From positions 1 to 64,000 of the forward strand of contig JALOPW010000003.1 in NCBI GenBank assembly GCA_025453675.1: 64,000 nt of DNA. The letters are read 5' to 3'. Position numbers and translations under genes: made by a program. Source of the stretch: Methanolinea sp. (GTDB lineage: Archaea > Halobacteriota > Methanomicrobia > Methanomicrobiales > Methanospirillaceae). Shown piece by piece: positions 42,534-52,407 of this stretch (positions are counted from its first letter, which is position 1; the number at the start of each line of letters is the position of its first letter). The notes under the pieces are model-generated. The model ran no database searches. It was not told where the DNA came from and saw only the letters and a list, made by a program, of their open reading frames with translations.

Positions 42534-44012
42534 ATGCCAACCATTCTGGTAGGAATGGGCAGGATACGGTATTTCTCCACTGTTCTCGGCGAGCTCGGCG
42601 AGATGCTGGTCTTCATCAGCCCGCTCACCCTGCTTCCACTCCCGGTTGCCGTGATCTTCCAGGAATGGGAAATGTTCGTACCCCTGGCCATCGTGCCTGC
42701 ACTGTTCTTCTGTAGCGGAATTCTTTTGAATTACCTCCCCAGGAAGAAGGAGGACGTCCGGTTTTCCGCAGCACTCTGTTCTGTAGCCCTGGTATGGCTG
42801 GCGTTTGCCCTCATCTCCTGCATCCCTTTCCTGATGGTGCTGGATATCTCCCTTTCAGATGCCCTCTTCGAGGCCATGGCAGGCTGGACCGGGACCGGTT
42901 TCTCTCTCCTCACGAATTACGATACACTTCCCGAGAGCCTGCTCTTCTGGCGAACCTATATGCAGTGGATCGGAGGCCTGGCGGTGATATCCCTCTCACT
43001 CACGATAGCCTTCCGTTCAGGGCTTGACAAGTCATCCCTCTTCCGGGCGGAGAGGAGGGCAGAACGGATCCTCCCGAGCGTTATCGCTAATGGAAAGGAG
43101 ATATGGGCAGTATATATCCTCCTCACTGTAATTTCAGTGGGGCTGATCATGATGGCCCGGGTTCCATTATGGGACGCGCTGAATCTTGCCCTCTCTGCCA
43201 TCTCCACCGGGGGTTTCATTCCCAAATACGGCGGAATACTCTATTACCAGAACCCCTTCCTCGAGTTCGTCCTCATACCGGTGATGATCCTCGGTTCTAC
43301 TCCCTTTACCCTCTACTACATGACCTACCGGAGCAGGAAAATCTCCTTCTTCTCTGAAGAGCAGGTCAGGCTTCTCTTTATCTTCCTTATCTTCGGCGCC
43401 CTCCTGGTTATTGCAGATCTCATCTTTCTTGCCGGGTTCTCAGTGGAGCAATCGCTAAGGCAGGGGATATTCATGACTGCTGCTGCTATCAGCACCACTG
43501 GATTCCAGAATGGAAATCCCCATCTCTACCCCAGCGTGACGGTGGTCTTCCTGACCATGCTCATCTTTATAGGGGGAGCGAGCGGGAGCACGGCTGGGGG
43601 TATCCGGCTTTCCAGGATCGCCCTTGGCTACCGGGGTATCATCTGGTGGTTCAAAAGGGTCTTTGTCCGCAGCAGGGTGCTGGTGCCTTTCAAATACGAA
43701 GGGAGAAATGTCCCGGTGGAGGTTGCCGAGCCGGAACTCTCAAAGAGTATGCTTGTCATCATCCTCTCTGTCATCACCGTCTTTATCGCCACCATGCTGG
43801 TTCTGCAGGTGCATATCATCTCGTTCGGGCTCACGGATCTCATTTTTGATATCGTCTCTGCCCTGAGTTCATGCGGGATCACCACGGGGTACGTGAATCC
43901 CTCCATGCCCCTGCTCTCCAAGTGGGTGTTCATCGTGGTGATGTGGGTCGGGCGACTGGAGGTCATACCCGTGTTTGTCCTTATCATGGGGCTGGTGCGG
44001 GGGTCGGACTGA
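42534..44012 (+). CDS. trkH: TrkH-type potassium transporter subunit
   Basis: A 492-residue membrane protein of the Trk/Ktr/HKT family with four M1-P-M2 repeats. The selectivity glycine loops can be seen: GWTGTGFS, AISTGGFIP, AISTTGFQN and SSCGITTG. It takes up K+ driven by ion gradients. TrkA, the regulatory partner, is not adjacent. An ATG at 42555 is an alternative start. Confidence 0.9.
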   Translation: MPTILVGMGRIRYFSTVLGELGEMLVFISPLTLLPLPVAVIFQEWEMFVPLAIVPALFFCSGILLNYLPRKKEDVRFSAALCSVALVWLAFALISCIPFLMVLDISLSDALFEAMAGWTGTGFSLLTNYDTLPESLLFWRTYMQWIGGLAVISLSLTIAFRSGLDKSSLFRAERRAERILPSVIANGKEIWAVYILLTVISVGLIMMARVPLWDALNLALSAISTGGFIPKYGGILYYQNPFLEFVLIPVMILGSTPFTLYYMTYRSRKISFFSEEQVRLLFIFLIFGALLVIADLIFLAGFSVEQSLRQGIFMTAAAISTTGFQNGNPHLYPSVTVVFLTMLIFIGGASGSTAGGIRLSRIALGYRGIIWWFKRVFVRSRVLVPFKYEGRNVPVEVAEPELSKSMLVIILSVITVFIATMLVLQVHIISFGLTDLIFDIVSALSSCGITTGYVNPSMPLLSKWVFIVVMWVGRLEVIPVFVLIMGLVRGSD

Positions 44013-44090
44013 CAAGGGATACCCATCTATTCAACTTTACTTTTGTTAACATCAGAATAGCTCATTACCAATCCCATCCAATACTGGGTG

Positions 44091-44906
44091 ATGAAACAGA
44101 TAGCCCTGTACGGGAAAGGCGGTATCGGGAAGTCAACCACTTCGGCCAACCTCTCTGCTGCTCTCTCCGAGCAGGGGCTCGACGTGTTGCAGATCGGGTG
44201 TGATCCCAAGCGTGACAGCACAAGGATGCTGATGCAGGGGAGGCTGATTCCCACCGTCATGGACCTGGTCCGGGAACAGGGGGACCGGACGCTCACCCTT
44301 GAAGATGTAGTCTACCGGGGATATCACGGAGTCAGGTGCGTGGAGGCAGGAGGTCCCGAACCCGGCGTTGGGTGTGCAGGACGGGGGATCATCGCCACGT
44401 TCCAGATCCTCGAGAGGCTGGGAGCGCTTCGTGCCGACGTGGTGGTCTATGATGTTCTCGGGGATGTTGTCTGTGGAGGATTTGCCATGCCCATGAGGGA
44501 AGGGTATGCAGAAGAGGTCTATCTGGTGACCTCCGGGGAACTGATGTCCCTGTATGCGGCAAATAATATCTGCAAGGCAATATCGAGGCTCTCTTCCCGG
44601 GCCCGGAGCAGGTGCCGCCTGGCAGGGGTGATCTGCAATGCAAAGAACCTGCCCCGGGAAGAGGAGCTGGTCGCTGAATTTGCACAGAAAATTGGCAGTT
44701 CCATGGTCCAGTTCATTCCAAGGGACCAGGTGGTCCAGCAGGCCGAACTGAACAAAAAGACGGTCGTGCAATATGCCCCGGCATCAGGCCAGGCAGAGAT
44801 CTACCGGTCACTTGCCCGGCAGATCACGGGGAACTGCCGGCTGGACATCCCAGTTCCGCTGGAAATTGAAGATCTGGAAGCACTTGCGTATGACTTCTCT
44901 CTATGA
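44091..44906 (+). CDS. NifH-like ATP-dependent electron donor of an uncharacterised nitrogenase-like system
   Basis: A 271-residue protein of the NifH/BchL/CfbC family. The P-loop [15 protein letters not shown] (residues 7-21), the cluster cysteines Cys95 in [12 protein letters not shown] and Cys128 in [10 protein letters not shown], and the switch motif DPKRDST all fit a homodimer with a bridging 4Fe-4S cluster that passes single electrons with ATP hydrolysis. It overlaps the next gene by 17 bases. The linked NifD- and NifK-like genes are its likely clients. It could also be CfbC, serving cfbD, since no other NifH is in the window. True nitrogen fixation is unlikely, because nifE/N/B are absent. 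The ATG at 44091 is chosen over a GTG three bases before it. Confidence 0.9.
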   Translation: MKQIALYGKGGIGKSTTSANLSAALSEQGLDVLQIGCDPKRDSTRMLMQGRLIPTVMDLVREQGDRTLTLEDVVYRGYHGVRCVEAGGPEPGVGCAGRGIIATFQILERLGALRADVVVYDVLGDVVCGGFAMPMREGYAEEVYLVTSGELMSLYAANNICKAISRLSSRARSRCRLAGVICNAKNLPREEELVAEFAQKIGSSMVQFIPRDQVVQQAELNKKTVVQYAPASGQAEIYRSLARQITGNCRLDIPVPLEIEDLEALAYDFSL

Positions 44907-45909
44907 TGATGGGTGCACGCTGACAGGAGCGCTCTCGGTGACCACCGAGATCGCCCGGTGCATCACGCTCATTCATGGACCTTCCGGATGTGCACACCAT
45001 AATTTCTCCCTCCTCCACGCGCTTCATGCGGCACAGGGTCGGATGGTCCCGCCTCTCCTCATATCCACGGACATGACGGAGAAAGAGGTCATCTTCGGGG
45101 GTGAGCGTCTGCTTGAGGAGACCATCCGCAGTGTAGTAAAAAGAAGACCTGATCTGGTCTGCGTGCTCTCCACCTGTGTCACCGCGACTATCGGTGATGA
45201 TGTGGACGCAGTATGCCATGGGTCGTATCAGACGCCGGTGGTGCATATACCCACAGGAGGATTTATTGGGGGGGGTTTCCTTGATGGGCATATCCAGGCT
45301 CTTGTTTCCTTGTCCCTCCCTGCAAAAGAGAGTGAGAAGACCCCATCTGTCAACCTTATCGGGGAGAAAACCCTGGAGTATGAGGTGAATGAGCATTACC
45401 AGGAAATAAAGCGGCTTCTCTCCCTCGTTGGCGTCCCGGTGAATGTCCGGTTTGTCTCTGGGACGACGTTTCATGATCTTGCGCATCTCGGGAGGGCGTC
45501 ATTGAATATTCTTCGGGATCCATCCATGGTGCCGGTGGGAGAGCATCTCAAACGGGAATTTGGTACTCCGTTTATCGAATCCTTTCCCCTCGGCATGGAG
45601 GGTACGCTCCGGTTCCTGGAGAGGGTGGGTTCCCACTTTTCGATTGACGTGACCGGGGCCGTGACAGGTGAAGAGGCAATTCAGAAGGCGATGGTGCAGG
45701 ATTTCTCCTCCCTGAAGGGGAAGAGGATCATATTCGATGCATCCCCGATGACGGATGTGCATTCCTGTTACGGGTACGAGCTGGCAGAGATGCTCGAACT
45801 GGAGATTCACGAACAGGGAGACCCTGTCCCTCTCCCTGATCCCTTCCCTGTCGGCACATCGGGGATTCGAAGGTTGTTGCAGCGGTGGAGGAGGAGATGC
45901 CATGCCTGA
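44890..45909 (+). CDS. NifD-like subunit of an uncharacterised nitrogenase-like system
   Basis: A 339-residue component-1 protein, much shorter than NifD (about 480) and near CfbD in length. Unlike CfbD it keeps three cluster-type cysteines: Cys9 in GCTLTGA, Cys34 in HGPSGC and Cys96 in [11 protein letters not shown]. The C-terminus ends in basic residues and has no counterpart of the NifD segment with the FeMo-cofactor histidine. The real start is the ATG at 44890, inside the nifH-like gene's end. Residues upstream in the longer frame are the nifH-like gene read out of frame. It overlaps the next gene by eight bases. Substrate unknown. Confidence 0.85.
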   Translation: MTSLYDDGCTLTGALSVTTEIARCITLIHGPSGCAHHNFSLLHALHAAQGRMVPPLLISTDMTEKEVIFGGERLLEETIRSVVKRRPDLVCVLSTCVTATIGDDVDAVCHGSYQTPVVHIPTGGFIGGGFLDGHIQALVSLSLPAKESEKTPSVNLIGEKTLEYEVNEHYQEIKRLLSLVGVPVNVRFVSGTTFHDLAHLGRASLNILRDPSMVPVGEHLKREFGTPFIESFPLGMEGTLRFLERVGSHFSIDVTGAVTGEEAIQKAMVQDFSSLKGKRIIFDASPMTDVHSCYGYELAEMLELEIHEQGDPVPLPDPFPVGTSGIRRLLQRWRRRCHA

Positions 45910-47065
45910 ATGTGCCGGGCCGCTGTGGCCGTGCAGTCTGACGGGGGCGGCAGCGTGCCTTTCGGGTGTGAGGGGGATGGGGGTGATCATCCATGGGTCT
46001 GCGGGGTGCTATTTTTACCCGGCAACTACCCTTCACAGCCCTCTGTACTGCACTTCCCTCTCAGACCAGGATATCATCCTTGGAACAGATGAGGCCCTGG
46101 TCAGGACCATTGACTCCCTCCAGGGGAAATACCACTCTCTCTCAGTCCTGTGTACCTGTACTCCCGCAATCACGGGAGAGGATATTCGTGCGGTTCTCGA
46201 GGAGCGTTACGGGGAGTCTGCCCGGATACTCGTGCTCGATGCACCAGGGTTCACCGGCGAGTACGAGGAAGGATTCATGGCAGGCATCTCTGCGCTGCGG
46301 TTATGTGCATCAGAGGGTCTTTTACAATCCGTAAATATTGATGGACTCTCACTTATGGACCCTTTCTGGAGGGGAAACCTGCAGGAAATCCAGCGACTTC
46401 TCCGGCTGGCTGGTGCGGGATGCGGAGCAACTCTCTGTGCCGGAGAGTTTTCCTGTGATTCCGGGCTTTCCCCATGCACCGTCCATGCGAATCCAGACCT
46501 CCGGTCCAGCTATGGCGGGTCCCTCGGATCAATGCTCGGGATCTCAAGGTTAAAAAAGACCCTCCCGCTTCTCGAGGATCGGTATGGAGATGGTGGAGGG
46601 AGACTCTCGGAGCATATCCTTCCTGATGCGGAGGAGCGGATTTGCGCCGCGTGCGACAAATATCTCAAAAGGTTCAATCCTCCATCTGTGGGATTGTTCG
46701 GGCAGTGTGCGTCCATGCAGGAGATCGCGTCCATGCTGGACGAGTACCTCGGGGTGGAGGTCTTGTTCATCGCGTCCAGGAATACGCCTTTCAATGGACC
46801 TTTCCCGGTAGAGATGGTCCGGGATTATGGAAAAGTCCAGGAGATGCTGGAGCGGGAGCGCCCCGATCTTATACTTGGATCTTCATTTGAACAGACTGCC
46901 TGCCCTTCTGCAGCCTTCGTGGGAGTGACACCGCCGTTGCGGGGAATGGTGAAGCTCCATGCACGCCCTATGGCAGGGATAGAAGGTGCCCTTGCGCTCG
47001 TGGAATCCGTGCTGAATGCCTGCATGGATCATCAGAGATCCCCGTATTCTGGTATCCGGTGCTGA
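45902..47065 (+). CDS. NifK-like subunit of an uncharacterised nitrogenase-like system
   Basis: A 387-residue component-1 protein, the second subunit of the pair. It also has three cluster-type cysteines: Cys11 in PCSLTGA, Cys36 in HGSAGC and Cys86 in CTCTPAITGED. Additional cysteines are in the C-terminal half (ERICAACDKY). The start ATG at 45902 overlaps the preceding stop (ATGCCTGA). A heterodimer or heterotetramer with the NifD-like protein is expected, with a 4Fe-4S or P-cluster-like center at the interface. No known cofactor assembly genes are linked. Confidence 0.85.
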   Translation: MPECAGPLWPCSLTGAAACLSGVRGMGVIIHGSAGCYFYPATTLHSPLYCTSLSDQDIILGTDEALVRTIDSLQGKYHSLSVLCTCTPAITGEDIRAVLEERYGESARILVLDAPGFTGEYEEGFMAGISALRLCASEGLLQSVNIDGLSLMDPFWRGNLQEIQRLLRLAGAGCGATLCAGEFSCDSGLSPCTVHANPDLRSSYGGSLGSMLGISRLKKTLPLLEDRYGDGGGRLSEHILPDAEERICAACDKYLKRFNPPSVGLFGQCASMQEIASMLDEYLGVEVLFIASRNTPFNGPFPVEMVRDYGKVQEMLERERPDLILGSSFEQTACPSAAFVGVTPPLRGMVKLHARPMAGIEGALALVESVLNACMDHQRSPYSGIRC

Positions 47066-47111
47066 AATTCCATCTCTTTTTAAATTCACTTTCACCCCGC
47101 GCTCATCGAGA

Positions 47112-47121
47112 CTTTATATAC
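47112..47121 (+). promoter_or_regulatory. TATA box for the gene at 47161
   Basis: CTTTATATAC lies about 45 bases before the ATG at 47161 and is followed by AGGAGAGGTGG (47145-47155). Together they support a separate promoter and the 47161 start, rather than the upstream GTG at 47059 that overlaps the NifK-like gene. Confidence 0.45.
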
Positions 47122-47160
47122 TCATTGCTCCAGACAGAGGATGCAGGAGAGGTGGATGAA

Positions 47161-47607
47161 ATGCAAAGGGCAGGATATCTCAGCCGGGATGGAAAGAAAG
47201 TCCTTGATGCGGACGGAATTCCACGGGAGATTCTTGATCTTCATATCTATGGAGCGCGGCTCTGCATACTCATCGATGACCTCATACACTCTATTCAGAA
47301 GGGGACCTCTGCCAGTGTGGAGAGGGTCAAGCAGAACTGGATGGAATATCTTGGTGGACAGGCGGGGAAGGCACGGGTTTCCCGATCAGGAAAGGCCCTC
47401 AACATTGAACTGGTGAACGGTGACCGGTACACCCTCTCGCTTGATTCGCTGCGGGAGGTTCTCGGGTACAGGGAACGTGTTGCCCGGATCATGGAACTTC
47501 CCCCCACATTGCAACAGGAGGGAGCCAGGGATCGCCTCATCACCGATTACTGCCTGCCACTCCCGCCTTTCTGCTCCTCAGAGACTGCGGACAGGATGGC
47601 AGCCTGA
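47161..47607 (+). CDS. Hypothetical protein downstream of the nitrogenase-like genes
   Basis: A 148-residue soluble protein (start MQRAGYLSRDGKKVLDADG). No family recognised. A possible beta-barrel-like segment is GKARVSRSGKALNIELVNGD with a helix-rich N-terminal half. AGGAGAGGTGG precedes the start and a TATA box lies upstream, so the gene may have its own promoter, though the longer GTG start at 47059 would couple it to the NifK-like gene. Its position suggests an accessory role. Confidence 0.65.
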   Translation: MQRAGYLSRDGKKVLDADGIPREILDLHIYGARLCILIDDLIHSIQKGTSASVERVKQNWMEYLGGQAGKARVSRSGKALNIELVNGDRYTLSLDSLREVLGYRERVARIMELPPTLQQEGARDRLITDYCLPLPPFCSSETADRMAA

Positions 47608-47875
47608 GCGGCAACTGGGGTGAGATGGAAACCGCCTCGCCTCATGCGTGCAGGGATTTAGAAATACCGGGACGTCTCTGCCTCTCTGTCCGGGGTTGGG
47701 CACCATTTCTCCACATTCCTGTTGCGAGGATAATCTGCGGACAGGGGAAGTAAGGGTAATTGAAGGGGGAGGTTCCCCGCACTGGACCCCATAGCAATGA
47801 GAAGTCAGCCACGATGACGTGGCAAAACCCAGGGGACAGAAAAAAGGACTGGAGAGGGTATCCCTCGCCGGTCCT

Positions 47876-48991
47876 CTACTGCCGCCTGATCAACGCGGCA
47901 ACATAGTCTCCCACGTCAGAGGTCCGGGCGGAACCTCCCATGTCCCTGGTCACCACACCGTCGAGGATTGACTGGCCGAGTGCCTTCAGGACTCCTTCGG
48001 CCGCCTCGTACTCCCCAAGATGATCGAGGAGCATGGAACCGGCCCAGACAGTAGCCATGGGGTTGGCTACCCCCTGGCCTTTATATTTGGGTGCGGACCC
48101 ATGAATGGGTTCAAACATAGATGTTCCCGTGGGATTGATATTCCCTCCCGGTGCCAGCCCCATCCCCCCCTGGATCATGGCACCCAGGTCGGTGATGATA
48201 TCCCCGAACATGTTGGGGGTGACCACCACATCAAACCACTCGGGGTTCTTCACGAACCACATGGTGACGGCATCCACGAAATTGAACTCCGTGGTGATGT
48301 CCGGGTAACTGGCTGTCACTTCTGAGAATACCTCCCTCCAGAGCCCATACACATCGGAGAGTACGTTTGCCTTGTCCACGGAGGTGAGTTTCTTCCTTCT
48401 CCTCTCTGCCTGTTCGCAGGCGAACCTGATCACCCTGCGGGAACCCTCACGGGTGATAATCCCTATCTGGTACGCGATCTCCTCGGCATCGCTCTCCACG
48501 TCAAGCCCGAACCTGACACTGTACAGTTCCCTCTGTACCTCGAGCGTGGCCTTCTGCGATCCCCGGAAACGTCCACCCATGCCGACATAAAAATCCTCGG
48601 TATTCTCTCTTACCACGACGAAATCGATATCCGCGGGCTTTTTCCCGGCAAGGGGTGTGGTGACCCCTTCCAGCAGCCGGATGGGGCGCAGGTTGATATA
48701 CTGGTCGAAATGAAAACGGAGGGCAAGGAGGATTCCTTTTTCCAGGATCCCCGGTTGAACCCGTTCGTCCCCTATTGCCCCGAAGTAAATCGCTCTGAAC
48801 CGGGAGAGTTCCAATTTATCATCCTCGGTCAGCAGTTCTCCGGTTGAAAGGTAGCGGTCTGCACCGAGTTCAAATTCTTCCCATCCAAGAGAGAACCCGA
48901 ACCGATCTCCCGCCGCATCCAGGACTTTTGTTCCTTCCCTGATGATCTCGGGACCGATCCCGTCCCCCCCTATGACTGCGACCCGGTGCAT
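47876..48991 (-). CDS. leuB: 3-isopropylmalate dehydrogenase family protein
   Basis: A 371-residue isocitrate/isopropylmalate dehydrogenase. Features are [17 protein letters not shown], the [11 protein letters not shown] segment, and the metal-binding [18 protein letters not shown] signature. It oxidises 3-isopropylmalate in leucine synthesis. Homoisocitrate or malate-type use (AksF, coenzyme B route) cannot be excluded from sequence alone. The operon leuC-leuD-leuB supports leucine. The start overlaps the leuD stop by 22 bases. Confidence 0.9.
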   Translation of the reverse strand: MHRVAVIGGDGIGPEIIREGTKVLDAAGDRFGFSLGWEEFELGADRYLSTGELLTEDDKLELSRFRAIYFGAIGDERVQPGILEKGILLALRFHFDQYINLRPIRLLEGVTTPLAGKKPADIDFVVVRENTEDFYVGMGGRFRGSQKATLEVQRELYSVRFGLDVESDAEEIAYQIGIITREGSRRVIRFACEQAERRRKKLTSVDKANVLSDVYGLWREVFSEVTASYPDITTEFNFVDAVTMWFVKNPEWFDVVVTPNMFGDIITDLGAMIQGGMGLAPGGNINPTGTSMFEPIHGSAPKYKGQGVANPMATVWAGSMLLDHLGEYEAAEGVLKALGQSILDGVVTRDMGGSARTSDVGDYVAALIRRQ

Positions 48992-49467
48992 GTCTTCACC
49001 TCCGAGAGATTTCGTGCATATTCCACCAGGCCGTCTGCATCCACTATCTCCTGCAGGAATGCCGGCACCGGCTCGACATCATACCTCTTGCCCCCCGATT
49101 CAATATACCCGTCCTTTGTGTTCACGACGAGTTCAGACCCGTCACTGATCTTGTCTGCGTCATTGCACACGAGGGGAAGTAGGCCCACATTGATGGCATT
49201 CCGGTAAAAGATCCGGGCAAATGACCTGGCTACTATTATCCGCACCCCCGCCCCGGAGAGGGCGAGGGGCGCGTGCTCGCGGGATGATCCGCACCCGAAA
49301 TTCCGGCCGGCAACGATAATATCCCCCTCACATACATCCCTGGCAAACTCGTTCCTCGTGCCCTCGAATGCATGGGACGCCAGCGTGCGGGGGTCATAGA
49401 TGACCAGGTATCTCCCTGGGATGATAGCATCGGTATCGATATTGTCTCCAAACTTCCATGTCCTCAT
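48970..49467 (-). CDS. leuD: 3-isopropylmalate dehydratase small subunit
   Basis: A 165-residue aconitase-family swivel subunit. [16 protein letters not shown] begins the protein, [14 protein letters not shown] is the substrate loop. The specificity loop reads YLVI, closer to the YLV-type described for isopropylmalate isomerase than to the YLRT of homoaconitase small subunits. The ATG at 49467 has GGGAGGTGTGAAG upstream, and the longer frame lacks similarity. Confidence 0.9.
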   Translation of the reverse strand: MRTWKFGDNIDTDAIIPGRYLVIYDPRTLASHAFEGTRNEFARDVCEGDIIVAGRNFGCGSSREHAPLALSGAGVRIIVARSFARIFYRNAINVGLLPLVCNDADKISDGSELVVNTKDGYIESGGKRYDVEPVPAFLQEIVDADGLVEYARNLSEVKTCTGSQS

Positions 49468-49469
49468 CT

Positions 49470-50750
49470 TCACACCTCCCTTGGGTCTGTGATCTCTCCA
49501 CGGACCGCACTTGCCGCAGCGGTGGCCGGTGAGCAGAGGTAGACCATTGACTCGGCGCTCCCCTGACGTCCCCGGAAATTGCGGTTGGAGGTCGAGAGTG
49601 AGACCTCTCCCGGAGCCAGAAGTCCGAAGGCCCCTCCCATGCACGGCCCGCAGCAGGGAGCCTCGACGAGGGCCCCTGCGGCCACGAATTGCTCGATAAG
49701 TCCGGCCCGCAGGGCTTTTAAGTATTCAATCCGGGAAGCGGGTATCACCAGCACCCGGACCGAATCATGGAAAGACCGGTTGCCAAGGACCTCTGCAGCC
49801 TCGCGGAGGTCCTCGAACCTGCCATTGGTACATGAGCCGATGAAGACCTGGTCGATCTTTGTCCCCGCGACCTTTGCCACGTCCACGACAAGGTCCACAT
49901 TGTGGGGTAATGCTACCTTCGGGGAGAGGTGGCCCGCGTCAAACTGGTGCAGGGAGGTGAATCTGGCGTCAGGGTCACTTGTAAGAGAGAATGGGTTTAC
50001 TGCCCGCCTGGCCCGCAGGTACTCCCAGGTGATCCCGTCTGGCGGGACGATGCCCGCTTTTGCGCCCATCTCTACGGCCATGTTGCAACACGTCATCCTG
50101 CCGGCCATGTCCATACCCTCCATCGTACTTCCCGCAAACTCGAGTGCCTGGTAATTGGCCCCGTCTGCCCTTATCTCCCCTGCTATTGCCAGAATAAGGT
50201 CTTTTGGCCCGACCCTCGGGCTGAACGCGCCATTGACCTCAACCCGGATGGTCATAGGGACCCGGAAATACAAGGCCCCGAACTTGAGGACAAAACCCAT
50301 GTCTGTGGAGCCAATGCCGGTGGAAAACGCTCCCGCCGCACCATACATGCAGGTATGGGAATCGGCTCCGACCACGATTTCACCGGGCCCTGCCCTCCCT
50401 CTCTCCATCACCACCTGGTGGCATATCCCTTCCTTGATGTCCAGGTTGTGGATATTTTGTTCGGCTGCGAATTTTCTCAGGAATACATGGTTCTCAGCTG
50501 CGGGAAGAGAATCTGCGGGGATCTGGTGATCAAAGAGGAGCACTACCTTTTCCGGATCAAATACTCTTGTTCCACCCATCTCGCGAAATTTCTGGACTGC
50601 CAGCGGTCCGGTGATGTCATGGATCATGGCGGTGTCTACGGGTGCCATGATCACATCACCTGCCCTGACTGGGTGTCCGCATCTCCTTGAGAATATCTTC
50701 TCGACAAGCGTTGCTGCCATGTAAGGTTCACCAATGTATGCTCCCTCCAT
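49470..50750 (-). CDS. leuC: 3-isopropylmalate dehydratase large subunit
   Basis: A 426-residue aconitase-family protein with the 4Fe-4S cysteines in GSCTNGR and in CCGPCMG, and HDITGPLAVQKF at the start. With LeuD it isomerises 2- to 3-isopropylmalate. Homoaconitase (AksD) is closely related, and the operon with YLVI-type leuD and leuB favours leucine synthesis. An ATG at codon 11 is an alternative start. CAATATATCC lies 20-28 bases upstream of the ATG, which suggests leaderless mRNA. Confidence 0.92.
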   Translation of the reverse strand: MEGAYIGEPYMAATLVEKIFSRRCGHPVRAGDVIMAPVDTAMIHDITGPLAVQKFREMGGTRVFDPEKVVLLFDHQIPADSLPAAENHVFLRKFAAEQNIHNLDIKEGICHQVVMERGRAGPGEIVVGADSHTCMYGAAGAFSTGIGSTDMGFVLKFGALYFRVPMTIRVEVNGAFSPRVGPKDLILAIAGEIRADGANYQALEFAGSTMEGMDMAGRMTCCNMAVEMGAKAGIVPPDGITWEYLRARRAVNPFSLTSDPDARFTSLHQFDAGHLSPKVALPHNVDLVVDVAKVAGTKIDQVFIGSCTNGRFEDLREAAEVLGNRSFHDSVRVLVIPASRIEYLKALRAGLIEQFVAAGALVEAPCCGPCMGGAFGLLAPGEVSLSTSNRNFRGRQGSAESMVYLCSPATAAASAVRGEITDPREV

Positions 50751-50884
50751 GTTCTTCTATTTTGGGGATATATTGGTTGAAAAGGGCAGCCGGACCCGCA
50801 TATAAGGGGAGTGAAATCCGATGGGTGCAGCTTTTTTCGTATTCAAAGAAAAGTATTTGAATTTTCAGGCGGAAAGTGGAGTTG

Positions 50885-51622
50885 ATGTCAATGTCGCGTT
50901 CACAAATACCCCTCATCGCTCTCATTCTCCTGCTGGGAGTCGCACTCCTGGCAACGGGTGTATCCGCTGCAGAAAATAGTGACAGGGTTATCTCCACTTC
51001 TGCGACCGCCGAGATGATGGTGACACCTGACCGGGCCCAGGTTACGGTCTCTGTCCAGACAGAGAATGCCGATGTAAAGGTTGCCCAGGCTGAGAATGCA
51101 AGGATGATGGATGCTGTGGTAAATGCACTTGAATCGGCCGGGATCGCCCGTGCCGACATGAAGACCACCGGTTATTCCATTTATCCCGTGTATGATGATT
51201 CAAATTCTCTCTTCAGGCAGAAGGTAAAGTATTATCGCGTCACCAACAGCCTCCAGGTGACCGCCCGTGATGTCTCGCGGACCGGGGAGATTATTGATAT
51301 CGCTGTCGGCGCAGGGGCAAACCAGGTCGATACCATCATGTTCATGGTGAGCGAGGAACTGGAACAGACCATCAGGGCAGATGTGCTCTCGAAAGCGGTG
51401 AAGAAGGCACGTGCCGACGCTGATGTGGTTGCCGGGGCGGCAGGAGTTACGATCTCCGGTGTGAAGGAGATCTCGGTGGGCAGCTACTACCCCCCCGTGC
51501 TTTACGAGAATGCCAGGGTGGGTGCTGCTGACATGAAGGGTGCATCGGCAGTCCCGACCCCCGTGGAGCCCGGGCAGGTAAAGATCACAGCCCAGGTCAC
51601 GGCTACATATCTCATCAATTGA
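50885..51622 (+). CDS. Exported SIMPL-domain (DUF541) protein
   Basis: A 245-residue protein with a signal peptide (LIALILLLGVALLATGVSA) and a SIMPL domain (VISTSATAEMMVTPDRAQVTVSVQTE, then KAVKKARADADVVAGAAGV). SIMPL proteins are extracytoplasmic and of poorly known role, possibly stress related. The ATG at 50885 has GTGGAG upstream. It is divergent from leuC. Confidence 0.88.
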   Translation: MSMSRSQIPLIALILLLGVALLATGVSAAENSDRVISTSATAEMMVTPDRAQVTVSVQTENADVKVAQAENARMMDAVVNALESAGIARADMKTTGYSIYPVYDDSNSLFRQKVKYYRVTNSLQVTARDVSRTGEIIDIAVGAGANQVDTIMFMVSEELEQTIRADVLSKAVKKARADADVVAGAAGVTISGVKEISVGSYYPPVLYENARVGAADMKGASAVPTPVEPGQVKITAQVTATYLIN

Positions 51623-51629
51623 GGTATCT

Positions 51630-51657
51630 CCTCAATTGAGGCATCCCCCCAATTTTT
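51630..51657 (+). terminator. Possible terminator after the SIMPL gene
   Basis: CCTCAATTGAGG (51630-51641) is a perfect 12-base palindrome eight bases after the stop and is followed by a T-run (51653-51657). Archaeal termination needs mainly the T-run, so the role of the palindrome is uncertain. A second CAATTGAGG partially overlaps the gene end. The rest of the 51623-51954 gap is AT-rich and shows no gene. Confidence 0.4.
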
Positions 51658-51954
51658 CATTTGGACCCATATTGTGAAACAAAGCCACGTGTAAGAATGA
51701 TAGGCGCCATTTTGGTTTCTGTCGCATTCTAAAAAACAATTAAGTGATATATCCCATCAGAGCACATCCTTTCACCGGGCGCAGTGCCCGGTCACCCTTC
51801 CCCCCAGAAAGCCGTTTCCAGAAGACCTGGCTGGTGAAAAGAGCAGGTCTATCTTCGAATTTCCAATAGGATATATATTTTTCCGGCATTCCCATGTGTC
51901 ATTGCCAATCTTTTAATTCCTGCTCTCTCCCACATATATACGAAGGACAGGTAA

Positions 51955-52407
51955 ATGGAACGTACAATAGGGTTCAAGGAACGGCGATATATAGAGGAAT
52001 TACGCATCCTGACCAGGGCCACCGCACTGGATTGCATTATTGACGAGCGATTCGAGCGGGTTATCTATGTCATCAGGCAGGGAGATATGGGGCTTGCGAT
52101 TGGAAAGAAGGGGGAGAACATTCGCAGGCTCCAGAATGTGCTGGGAAAAAAGGTGGAGATGGTCGAATATGCCGAGGATGTCAGGCAGTTCATCTCCAAT
52201 ATGTTCAAACCTGCAGAAGTGACAGGAATCGAGGATGCAGAAACCGCAGGGATCTTGAACATCATGGTAAAACAGAAGGGCGATCTCGGTCTGGCGATTG
52301 GAAAAGGTGGTGCCACTATCGAGAAGGCAAGGATACTGTTACGCAGGTATCAGGGTTTTGAGATCGGGGATGTCATAGTGGAGGGAAAGACCATTGACCC
52401 GGTATGA
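51955..52407 (+). CDS. nusA: NusA-like KH-domain transcription factor
   Basis: A 150-residue archaeal NusA of two KH domains, without the bacterial RNAP-binding and S1 domains. The two KH GxxG loops are LAIGKKGENIRRLQ and LAIGKGGATIEKAR. Archaeal NusA often lies with rpo and ribosomal genes, but here it is next to hisE. GAAGGACAGG precedes the ATG. It likely binds RNA during transcription. Confidence 0.88.
   Translation: MERTIGFKERRYIEELRILTRATALDCIIDERFERVIYVIRQGDMGLAIGKKGENIRRLQNVLGKKVEMVEYAEDVRQFISNMFKPAEVTGIEDAETAGILNIMVKQKGDLGLAIGKGGATIEKARILLRRYQGFEIGDVIVEGKTIDPV

Noticed and set aside
44091-47065. True nitrogenase (nifHDK)
   Set aside because: The component-1 proteins are about 100 residues too short, the cofactor-histidine region is lacking, and nifE, nifN and nifB are not linked.
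47809-47824. GCCACG-ATGA-CGTGGC inverted repeat between the 47161 gene and leuB
   Set aside because: A six-base stem is too short to claim, and there is no T-run or promoter beside it.
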